The position numbers and the translations under genes were made by a program. Shown here one piece after another: positions 26,233 to 38,367 of a stretch of 64,000 nucleotides of DNA. Location: assembly GCF_023856365.1 (NCBI RefSeq), contig NC_064540.1:1-64000 (forward strand). The letters run 5' to 3'. Below the pieces are notes generated by a model that did no database searches, was not told the origin of the DNA, and saw only the letters and a list, made by a program, of their open reading frames with translations. Origin of the DNA: Brienomyrus brachyistius. Lineage: Eukaryota > Chordata > Actinopteri > Osteoglossiformes > Mormyridae. Each line of letters opens with the position of its first letter. The stretch's first letter is position 1.

Positions 26233-29200
26233 TCTCTCTCCTAGGGTGGCTGCCAGGCTGATGTCACTCACCAGGCCACACCCCCTTCATGGATCTCAGC
26301 CAATCTGCTGCTAATCTATTTGGTGTATTTATCGACGGGCGTCATAATTAACATAACTAATTGTTCTGGCACGCAGAGTCAAAACAAAAGCTCAGCCAAT
26401 GCAGGGGACTGCGGTCGTCTTCGACACCCCTGAATGGTGAACTTTTACACTCTCTAGCACCCTCCTGCGTGCTCATTTTTCTTTTCGTTTCATTTAGCAG
26501 CTATTCCAATCGCCGTCGACCGAGTCTCGTTTTGGTTCCTCCAATATAAAGACCAATAGTCACTTATTACTTCTAGTTCTCTCGTAAAAGTGAAACATTT
26601 CATACAGCTTAATACAAGTGCAGATATGCCTCCGCAAATTCAGGCTCCTACTGTGGCAGGCCACATTGGCAGGGGATTCGTTTGTGATATTCGTTTGTAA
26701 CATAAAATAAAAAATAAATAATAAATGTAAAAAAATAAACAGTGGAGTAATTTATTCAAAGATCATTCTGCTGTTCAAATTTTCATCCAGCCAGCCCTCA
26801 TTGACCCACTTATCCTTGTAATGGTCACGGCATTTAATTTTTTTTAATTTGGTGAATCCTTTAAAATAATGCACACTGTCACATACTGGGTCTCTCCCTG
26901 GATGGGGAAAGGCCCAGAGGGACCATGAATAGGGGGCCAGGCTGCGGCCGGTTTGTTTGCCTCTCGGCTGGCTACAATAGCGCCGCTAACGTATCTGACA
27001 TCACAGATTCAGAGAGGGATTACCCACCCATTGTCATGCTAATGGGGGTACTCCCACACATTGTTAAACTGGAGAGTTAGGGACCCTTCAGAAAATGATC
27101 GTCAGTGACCCGATTTTAACTGAGCTTATCATATTCTATCGGGACAGCAGCCCGGCTGCAATGCAGTTTTCTGGGGGGTGGGCATTTTTTTGTGCATTTG
27201 TGAGGGAATAAAGTCTAACCCAATTTCAACCAGCCTGGAACTCTTCTGGGACTTACCATATATGGCAGTATATTTTCTTAAAAACATGCATGCAAAATGA
27301 GAACTCTTACACACACAGGTTTGTAATTATATCTTCGTGGGGACTCTCCATTAATTTCTACGGGGAAAACTCTAATCCCAACATGACGACCTTAACCCCT
27401 ACCCAGCCCTAACCTTAACCATACATACCTCAACAAAATACGAGAATTTTTACTTTTTTTTCTTTTTTCAATGGCATTCACACACTTCACAGACCAGAAA
27501 AATGGTCCCAACAAAATCTAAATAAAGTTTTTATTACACTGCGGAGGCCATTTTCTCACTGCAATGTAATATAAACATAATACACGCACACACCCCACTG
27601 TAGGTACCATCTTTTGTCTCACTGAGGGACAGAGTACCTAGCAGGTCAGAGAGCCCCTATCGGGCTGCTCCACCCCAGGCCTGACACCCTTTCACTGAAC
27701 ACAGCCCCCCCACCAGGTAATGTGCATAGTCCGCCTACTACTCATTATGGCTGGTGACCCGCAGGTGTGTTCAGATGCAAAGTGCTGCCAGGCCGTTTAA
27801 CACCCCAAAGAGAGACTCGGGTCTCATCACTGTCAGGTTGCTGGGGGAGGACAGGTAGGGGTGGGGTGACCCAGAGGTCACAGGTTCTGAATCAGCCCCC
27901 GGCTCTTTGTGTGTGCATCTGTACGTCCGCATTCAGATTTGAATACTGGACTCTCTGCCACATCTTGCACTTAGTTCTAACTAGATTTTCTTGGTGTTGT
28001 TCATTTAAACATCTTTTCACATGTTAGCTGCCAGCAGAATTTTGCATAGTTCTTGTTCCAATGCTATCTTACATGGTATACTGGTCACTCAGCCTACCAG
28101 TCCAGAGATGGCGCTTGTGATCTATCTGCCTCACTGGCACAGCGCTGTTGGCAAAGTGTAAAGAAAACAAAAAAAAAAAAATGCAAAAGTAGTGCGATTT
28201 GCATGTTCTCCTTGCGACTGTAATAATGTAAATAAATATTTTAAAATGTATAAAAAATGGTTTCTGCTAGGATTAGTGCACAAAAGCTGTGATCCCCTCT
28301 GTTAGTATTCATTTGCCTTGAGACACATCTGGCATTATCCAATTAACACGACCTCAGTGGTGGGAGGCCTAGGGAATTCTGGGAGCCCCCAGAGCACCCC
28401 TTCAAGAAGAGAGACGACCAGCCTAATTGTTATGCTTTACTGTTTCCTTTTAAGGCGCACACCCCTTAAAGATTTCTGCGAGAGTGAAGGAGAAGCCAGC
28501 ATTCAACCAAACCTGGCGACTGTGAACCGGGCGACCTGGAGCATTCTGGGTAAAGTGTCTGGAGAGAGACGCTGCGGGGGCAAAACCTGCAGGAGGGAAG
28601 AGGCCCCCAGTGGCGCTTTTCCAGTGCCACCAGCAGCCAAGCTGTACCAGCCCCCTACCGAGAACTGACGGTTTTCCGTTGCAGACTGCGCGCGTCATAC
28701 TCCAGCCGCGACTGCGCTCATAGGGCCCAGCGTACTAGCTGGGCTGAAAGCGTGACCAAACCAAGGTGCTTGTGTTACCATCATCTGATTAGTTGAAAGT
28801 ACAAAGCATGTATTATCTGAAGGGAAAAAAATGGCATATTCTATATGTTATTCATTATTAGTAGTACTGTACATTGCAATGCATTCCCGAAAACTCGGAA
28901 CTTGAAAATTTCCAACCTCCTACTTAAAAAATTACCATAGAACAGCTAAACGTAATAGACAGGCAACACAAGCAAATGCAAATTCCACTAGCATTCGATA
29001 CTTGTATGACAGTAATTCTCAGACATGCTAGCAGAAATTAACGTACAGTAAAGACAGAAGAATGACGTACGGCACTGCGGTGGAAAACTTCGATACCGTG
29101 CCGTCTCACTTCACGGTACCGGTCGGTTCCTGTATGCCAGTGCAAAAGCGCGTAAGTCGCGGTGAGAGATGCTTCCAGAAGGTCACAGACCCAACAGGCT

Positions 29201-32200
29201 GGCTCTGACCATTATCCAGATAAACTACACGGCTCCATCTTTGCAGCCATTTTTTCTTTCACAGCGTTACACATGGAACAACTTTAGTTCCTTCATTTGT
29301 TTCTGAGGGGGGAAAAAAAAAGAGAAAAGTTCTGCCCGCAAAATGAGATATTTCAGCAAACCCAGAGCATCTGGTTCTATTCATAAGCTCTCTGAGAACA
29401 TCTACTTTTAGAAAAATAAACAGAAAACTCAGGCGACCGCCATGCTTATTGAAAACAGAGCAGCAATGCGGGGACTTGAAGAGGCCGGTCAGAGCACATC
29501 TCTTCACATCTCTTCACTTTCCCCTCTCCATCCCCGAAGCTGACGCCAGGGTAGATGGGGAAGACGCGGAGTACAGCAAGCGGAAAGGCGGGGGGGGGAG
29601 AATGCCCCCCCAGTTCCGAGGGAGGCAGCTGTGAGCCTGACTCACCTCATCCAACGTCCCCCAGCGCATCGCATCCCGTGCCAGCATCACGGAGTATCGG
29701 TATTCAAAGGGACCACGGCATGACGGAGTGCGCCTCTCAGGGGAAACGCGCTTTTCTAGCATCCGAACCGCGACGAAAACCACAGGGCTCCGTGTGGCAC
29801 GTGGCTGGCAGACCAGTGCCCTGATGCCGTCTCTCTGCCCCTGCTTAAGGGATGCACTTTGCAGAGACTAATACATTTTACATTGCAGATATTTGGAAGA
29901 GACTTTTATCGAAAGAGACAAACATTTGAGAAAGTAGGCTCAGCCAGTTTCGCCCCAGGACCAATAGGTAGGAGGATGATTCAGCCAGCCCTGGGATACG
30001 AACCAGCAACCACAGGCGCAACCTGCTGAAAATGCACCCCCCCCCCCCAACAATCAGAGCACAAGGGGAAACCGCCAGGGATGACCCCCGCTGGTGGTTT
30101 CACAGTCGCGCTGAAAGGCGCGTAACCTCACGTTCAAATGATCGACCATCCAAAAGGCGTTAATATGTGAATGTGCGCCTGCCTTTCAAACAGCCAATCC
30201 TCTGTGGCGACAGCAGGCCTGCAGTCATCAAGAGAGGCGGAAACAATCTGAAGCTAATTAGCAGCTTAGCATAATAGCTTCATATTCTCCTGCCCATGCC
30301 TCCAATGACTGAATCATAGTTGTAACATATATATAAATGAATAGGTTTACACCAAGCACAGAAGTTATTGTTATATGTCAGTATGTTTGCTCCTAAATTA
30401 GTCTTTGGAATCTTTGTTTCTCTCTCACATTTTCATAAAGGTCTGTTTAAATTTTTCGCAGGCCGACACACTTTCTGGTGCTCTGCTGACACAGAGGACC
30501 TTCAGTCCATTTCCATTAACTCAGCCTTACTTTGGGATTTGACCTTTATTCTTTCCAAACTGTATAAAAACCGAGCTGTTTTTCATTCTGACTGCTGTCT
30601 CGGGCCCATCTAGACCCCTAACATCACCGATGGGACCCAGACATCAGACCTGCAGTGGCGTTTGGAGAAAGGAAACTCGTATCGGATCGGAGCCTCGTCT
30701 GACGTACCGGACCACCGGTCGCTGGGGTCAGCTGACCGTGACCTCAGGCCGGCCAATCTCTGACATCCAGACATCAGACTCCCTTCTTCCCAACTCTATC
30801 TGCAATTTGTAAACTAATCCTAGAGACATTATCTTCCAGGTGTACAGTTCAATTGCCAGGTATAAAAAAAAAAAAAATAAATTTCATAATAACTTTCCCC
30901 CCATATTTTTTGCCATCTGCTATTCCATCTGGAAAATCTACTGTAAAAGTGCATATATCACTTATATTCCTGGATCCACCTTCAGTGCTCACACTTGCCA
31001 GAATTTTGTTCTGTTGCTTCCTACACAAGAACTTGCCACAAGCTCCCTGGCAGAAACCACACTGGCGACATCCTAATCTGCGGCATTAACACGGGTTATC
31101 CTAACCTGCTGCTAAATCCCGGCGTTCTTCCGCACGCTGATCCAGAACCTGGACGTTCCACCGTATCCATAATAGAGGTTTTGTCAGTTACCCCGATGGC
31201 AGGAATTCTGCAGGCTCACCAGTGCCGTGCAACAGGCGCATTAAAAGACGAGTCATTTTAGGCTTTTTTGAACAAATTTCATTAAAACACATCCAAACAC
31301 CTTCCAACCGCCGATCCAGTACAGCTGATGTTATGAAAAACTAACAAGTCCAAGACGTCACTTAACTGAGGTTATGGCATAACTACATTAATGTGATAAG
31401 GTGATCCAGTCTGTAACAGACCATCAGGACATCCCCACCATCAGCGGTGGGGGAGGGGGGGGACGTGGGACACCTCCAGTCGCCGATCCCGCAGCTCCAA
31501 AGCGCCCTGGCGAGGTCATCTCCAAGGGACGATCCCGGCCGGCCCCCTGCCCCCCACCGCCACCAGTTCACGCTATTGTTCCCCTGTGTGCTAATCGCTC
31601 ATTCACATCCCATTTTCGCGACATTAAACATGCACGCAAAACGCCTTGGGGCTGGAAAAAAAAAAAAAAAAAAAAACACAAAAAAAAAAAATAAAAAAAA
31701 GTGTCGCTGACTGTCACGTTACCAACTCTCCGCCTCGCCCCCCCCCATAGCCATTGTGCCCCCTCCATTTGTGTCGGCCCTGTGTCACCCATAACAAATG
31801 GCTTCGTTTTTTCAATCCATCTCTCTCTCCCCCCCCCCCGGTCCCTCTTCCCCCTTCCCTCTGGATGAAAGGCAGGCATTGAGTCGGCTGCGGCATTCCA
31901 TAACCCCAGCCCACGGCTCCAGATTGTCTGGCTATTCAGCACTGCTGGGAGCGATTAGTCTAAGTACGGTCTGACCCGCCCACTCACCCATGGAAAACCG
32001 TCAGATCTCTCGTTACACTCTGGGAGAAGGGGCGGAGCCGGCAGCGCCCGTGCCCGTGCAGGCCCCTGCGAGAGAATGCGCGCCCCTTTGGTTTTGTGCC
32101 TGAGATTTATGCGAGGTGGGTCACACGCCCCCCCCCGCCTGCGTTCTCCTGGAGTTTCCACTTAGGGGTGATTACACACAAGGCTCTGCGGTCAAGAGCT

Positions 32201-35200
32201 ACAAAGAAGCGAGTTATTGATAGTCAGGAACCTCCCAAACGCTCCAGAAACCTACACACCAGGTGAAACAGGCCCAGGGTCCGTCTCACACCCAAAATAC
32301 GCTCATTATCATCATTTATAATTCAAAGACACATTAGCTGATTCTTACATGCAGCACCAGTCTTCAGCACAACTGTCCTGAAATGAAAACTATTACTTCA
32401 CACGTAATAAAAACAAGCTTTTCCTTTAACTTGTTCCCTCAGTAAAACAGACATGTATAACAAAATGGATTCTGTATAATATTTGTGCAAAACTCTTACA
32501 CAGCTCATAAGAATGAAGAGTACAATTCTGGATATTTTACTGAGGAACTCCAGGATAAGTGATTTAGCCCAAGGGTACAGAGGAAATCAACTCCTGAGGT
32601 TATAAATCAGCGACCTCAACCAGTCCACAGCATTGAGTGGCATAAACAAACATTTACAATCCTCCTTAATAATAAATGTCTAACAATGCATTATGGCTTC
32701 TTCCTGACAAAGATAAGGATAAACTGCGACTATATTGCAGATTTCTTACCAACTACTTACTGGTAATCGCAGTACGTATGTGTGGACGTGCGTGTGCACA
32801 AGTGTGTGTGTGTGTGTGCGTGCGTGTGTGTGTGTACTTGCTCTGAAAGTGCGAGTCACTTTGGGGAAACATCTGTTATATTATCAAATGTAAATGCAAC
32901 TCCTCACTTTTGGCTCCTGGTAGCTGAGTCCAGACCACCCAAGTCAATGAGCTGTATTCCCCCCCCCCCCCCATTTCCTGATTCATAGCCTCGTGGCCCA
33001 TCTTGTTTTCTGAGAAATAACGCTGTACACTCATTTAAAGGGGCGCGACTTCCATCCTGGCATCGGAAACGAAAGAGAAGATGCAAAGCACCACACATGC
33101 GTCATTTCAAAACTGTGCTTTGTCAATATCGGGAGCAAACACTCAGGAGGAAAAAGGCCAGGTGTCTCTACCCACCCCCCACCTTCCTCCCTCCACCTGC
33201 AGCTTATCCCATAATAACCTCCGACTTCCCCCTTGGGCTGTGGCAGCTGTGTTGTCCCTCCGCTCAGCAACAGCCACACCTGTGTTTTGCAGGTGTTCCA
33301 CCTGAACACCTGGCGGAGAACCGGCAGCCTGCAGGCCTCCGAGGGACTCAATCACAGACCTGCAGATAAGGTCGTGCTGATGGCTCTGTGAGGAATGCCT
33401 TCGCTGTGCTGCTTGGGGCTTGGGGGGTGGGGTGGGGGGGTTGTCCAAGCTTGCCTGGAGCAATATCCCACAATCCTCCTCTCGCAAAGAAAAACAGATG
33501 CACAAACACAAAAAACACACTTTCTCGCCGGGGAGCTGCTTAGGTAACCGAGAATGGGCTCTAATGTTTCTGGTACGAGGGTCAAACTGATCAGGCAAGT
33601 AGCTGGTGTGTGTGTGAGAGACAGAGATTCTGAAAGGAACGGACACACATCGGGAGGTCTCTGAATTCCGAAGATGAGCATGGTTTCTGTGAGTTTGTCA
33701 TGTGATCTGCTTCGTGTAAACATGGGCCTTTCAAACAACAGACCACTTTCCTGTTAAAAGAAAAGGCCAACATAGAACCGGAGACCATTCGGGGGGGGGG
33801 GGTGTAGCCCTGGAGGTTAGCTATCTGTGCCTTGTCCGGAAGGTCATCGGCTTGAATCCCACGGCTGACTGAGTAAGCACATCACAGTTGACCCTAGGCA
33901 AGGCCCTTAGCCCTGAAAACCACTCCAGGGCTGCTGAAGAAAAGACGACAGACCCTGAACTCTGACCCCAACCTTTGCTCTCACTTGTATGCGTGTCCCT
34001 TATAGAGGAGAGATATTGGATATGCGAAACAGCATCATATTATCTGTCGCCTGCTTACAACATGAGAACTGGGAGAATTCATATGCAACTGTCCATTCAT
34101 GTAACAGCTTATTTTATTTCAGGGCCACACAATCGTGGCCCCCAGGAAGACCAAGGCCCACAACACGCCGACCCCCCCCATTGCCACGGCCCGGCAGCGG
34201 CGACAGGGCCGATTACCCATTTGGCTACGGCTGCGTCTCGTCCCTCAAACCCCTCGTTTAACTTTTCAGGGAAGGTGAGAGAGAGACGGCATTTTGGCTA
34301 CTTGCTACCACACACACGACCCACGCCGATATCTACGTAAATGCAGCGTATTGCAAAGACCGCGAGCACGAAAACCAACTTAAAGATGCTAAGTAACAAA
34401 AGTAAAAGAGGACAGCGGACGTAAAAGACATAAACGGCCTGCACCGCGGACTGAGTTAATCCAGTTCCCACACACATGAATCAGTAGGACTAGGGAGCTA
34501 ACAGTGAGGCGACTAAAATGCCCCTCCGCTGAACGGAGGCCAAACTGTATTGTTAGCTATCAATTATTCCCAGAAGGTGAATACAAACCGAGGTTTAACA
34601 ATCCAATGGGTGCTGACAGTCAGACTACAGCTGTGCTTTCCATTTACTAAGGGGGTGGGGGATCTCAGGGAAAGGCACCAAGAATATGGTAGGTGGGGGG
34701 CAAATCCTTCCTTTCTTTGAAAACAGGCAGGCGAGTGTGCATATATGGATGGTGGGGGGTTACGGAGTGTAAGTGCTACTGGAGGCGCTTGTTGTGTTCA
34801 TTTCAGGCGCCTTTCAGCCGTGACCATCCAAACGAAGCAGCGGAGCTCTGCTGCCTTTGTTCCCGGCCGGCCAACTCGCACAAAAAAAAAGGAAAAATAA
34901 TACGAAAATAAAACGGAGCCTCTGTGAAGAAATCCTGAGGTCCTGGCCGTCATGCACCAAACGAGATTAACAAGGCAGCAGGGGGAGAAAAGCGAAGACC
35001 ACTCCCCCCCCCCCCCCTTTTCTAGGTAACAAAAGAGTTAAATCGCAGAGCCACATGGATCCTGTGAGCAGCTCAAGCTGCGAACAGAACGCCACTCTCC
35101 AAGGGCAATAAGATCTTTCTACGGCAAAGGTGATCTGTATGGTCTTCATGAATACAATGGAGAAGAACTGGAAGTCTTCACTGCGGATCGCAGAGCCGGT

Positions 35201-38200
35201 CAAGTTGGCTAAAAAAAAAAAAGAAAACACACAACGTTTGGCTTGTGGGGGCTCCGGCGCACGCTAATCAGTCTGCCGTCCCTTAGACAGATATTCCAGC
35301 AAATGGCATTTGGCAGGACAACATCTGGATAGGATTCCGCAGGCCTTGTGTGCTGCATGCAGGCGATCCGCTTCACAGGCCTGCTGTCAATTAGTCCACC
35401 GTTCACTAGGCAGGCCGTCGGCACCGGGCCCCCAAGTTGCCCCAAATCTTAGCAAAACATGAGGACAAAATACAGAGGAGTCACTTCCGTAGAGAAAGCT
35501 GTAATGCTGACGGGATGGCCATCGAAACTGCGGCCTTCAAGCCGGTATGCATCAAAGGTCCTGGACGGCGTGGGGCTGCGTGTAATTTATACCAGCAATA
35601 CTGCTGCATTAGAACGCGTTTTATCACATCTTCCTCTCCTTGACATACATATAGAAAAGAGAGCAAAGCTTGAGGTCTAAGCACAGGATTCAGCCACCTC
35701 TCCACCCCTAGATGATTTTAGGGTCCAACAGAGATGTGGCTACTCTACCAAGCACGGGATTCAAAGCAGCGACGTTCGGCTCACAGGCACAAACCCCCTA
35801 ACCCACTGAGCCACACACTGCCTGCGTCAATGGTCGCATTTAACATTTATACTCGCACACTCCTAATGGAGCTAATGGAAAACTCAGCTTTTCAAAGTTC
35901 TGCAAATTAATGGGGGTTAAACTAATAATTTACGGGCGATAGCTAAAACCATTATGCTGACATCTAGTGCCTTTTCACCTGGCAGACTTCCATGAGAATT
36001 ATATTCGGGTCCATAAAAATACAAACAGGTGTTTTTACTGGGGGGCAGTCAGTCACGGGGGAGGGGGGGCTCCACTACACCCCACACCTGCTCGATGAAA
36101 CTCTCACGCAATAAAGAATGGGACCAAATCTGTTACACATTATTTTATGATATTACTGTATTACTACCACTGCTCCCTGCCCTCACTGAGCAGCCCATGC
36201 ACACACTCTCCTGGGCCGGTCTTATTTCCCCCCCCCCCGCCAGAATGTGACTCAACCCAGAGACAAACAAATGATTGTTTTCTGCTTGAACTTGAATTCT
36301 AATGGACAGGCTGAGCCAACGGCCTGGGTAAATATCAGCATCTGTCAGGGTTCGTAAAACTTGTCCCCCAAAGTGTTTAACAATATTTCTACTTAAGGCC
36401 GTGGCGTCCCTTTGGAATATGGGGTTCGGCTGCGGTTGAATAAAACACTTTTGTGCACTGCAACTCATGTTCTCCCTAGTGCCAGTAAGGAACGTCATTT
36501 TTAGAAACCAGAATAAAGAAATACATTCTGTTTGTAATAGTAGCATAAGTGGTTCCTGAACATGAGATCATTTCAGCACTCCCTGACTGCCACTAACCCT
36601 AACCCTACAGCCGTATCGCTGGAGCTGCACATGCTTTGCTAAAAGAGTGAAAGAGAAAAGCGCTCCTGCCAAGATCAGACACAAATACGTCCAGGCTGCC
36701 GGTCCCTGTCTTTAACCACTATGGTTGCTTATCCTAGGATACCGAAACGTCTGCCACAAAGCAGGGAGTATGAGACAGGCGGCCCTCTGGGTGGACAACT
36801 ATTCTAATGCAGAGTACGAAAAACGTTGACATGGCAACGACCAACTACAAGATGCCGTTAATGACATTAACTTTGTTCATATCATTCAGCAGTGATTTAA
36901 GCAATTGACAGCAGCATAACTTCCCAGTAATAATTCACTAAAGTCTCTGCCCAGTGTGTGAACACATGGAAGCGTGTGTCCATCCTGTGATGGACTGGAT
37001 AGATACCTGGATTAAACCTAGATAACTGGTTTAAGGATGGCTGAATGCTAGAATCATACAGGTTTAAACTTCAAGAATAAGTAAAGGTTTTGAACTAGAC
37101 ACACAGGTGCCCTGATAAATGTCGACCGGCATGTTTAGAAGTTGATAAAATTACTAAACGTTCCATGGAGGACATTCCATTGTGTTCTGCAGAACGGTGT
37201 CCTCAGACAGCTGCATGCTTCCTGCAAATCGATGCTGCCGTCACCACAGAGGGAAACAAATATGAATCAAAGCTCAGCCCTTGACGGAAAGGCGCATCCT
37301 GGCCGACCCGAGGCCTCAGGGGCTCCTCTGCCGTGTTCACACGTCGCACTCGGACCAGCTGAGAAACCGTCCTCCGTATTCGATTTCACACTGGATAGGC
37401 TACCCAAGCTAGGCACCTGCTTGGGGAGGGGATGGTGTGACAGGACGTCTGTGAAGAGTCTGACTGCCTTAGCCAAACTGCGCAGAAACGTATAGGGAAA
37501 CAGACCAACCAACAATCTGCCTGCCAGCCAGAAATACCACAAAACATTAATGATCAAAAAAACCAATATGCGGAAATCTATGACTGAATCCAGGGCTGGT
37601 CTTAAATTTTTTGAGCCACAAAGCTCCATCTCCATAAACACGATATTTATTTAAATTTGTGCACTAAAGTTACACTGAATAGTATTTGAATAGTATTTGT
37701 TTCTATATTGTCGGTTAGATCATAGGTTAAGATTGCCAAACATAAGCAAATGTAACCACCTGATAAGTATGACCAATACTTATCCACACCGCTCAATTCT
37801 AGTCGATTATCCTGAGCTAACAGATTCATTTATCCAAGTCAAGTCAATATCAAGCATTTCAAGTAAAGTTCCTACAACTCAGTCCTACTGAAGATGGTGA
37901 CCCAGACCTGGGCTGCAGGTACTGTGGCATAGTCAAGCCCTCAGTGACTCCTGAAGATAAAACAGAACGGACAAAGGAGTCAATATCTGGGAAGAGGAGT
38001 TGGGCGTCGCGGGGAGTGTCACATGACCTTGAGTGCTTAATTGTAATAGGCCTATCCTTGTCTGTTCTCTTACTTCTTATTTGTATGCATAGACCACACA
38101 CCTGTAAGCTCCCAAATCTCGTAAGCAACTGATAGAATATGATAATTGTTTATGGAGTGCATTCGTGGTAGACGTAGCAGTGGCAGTTAAGGGCCACTGT

Positions 38201-38323
38201 TTTCTGTGCTTCATCCTTTTGCTAAAATGACTGCATGACACCCACGAACAGACACTAGGTTGGCCGGTGCACAAAGCATTTATTGTGTTTGTTTCCATTC
38301 AAGCCAATAACAAGGCTATATAA

Positions 38324-38367
<44 letters not shown>

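Noticed and set aside
25724..26314. Frames of 100-167 residues rich in Arg-Glu, Cys-Val or Leu-Ser
   Set aside because: Translation of the CT/CA compound microsatellite.
26430..26560. Possible promoter-like CpG cluster next to the compound microsatellite
   Set aside because: Only a few CpGs and no linked exon.
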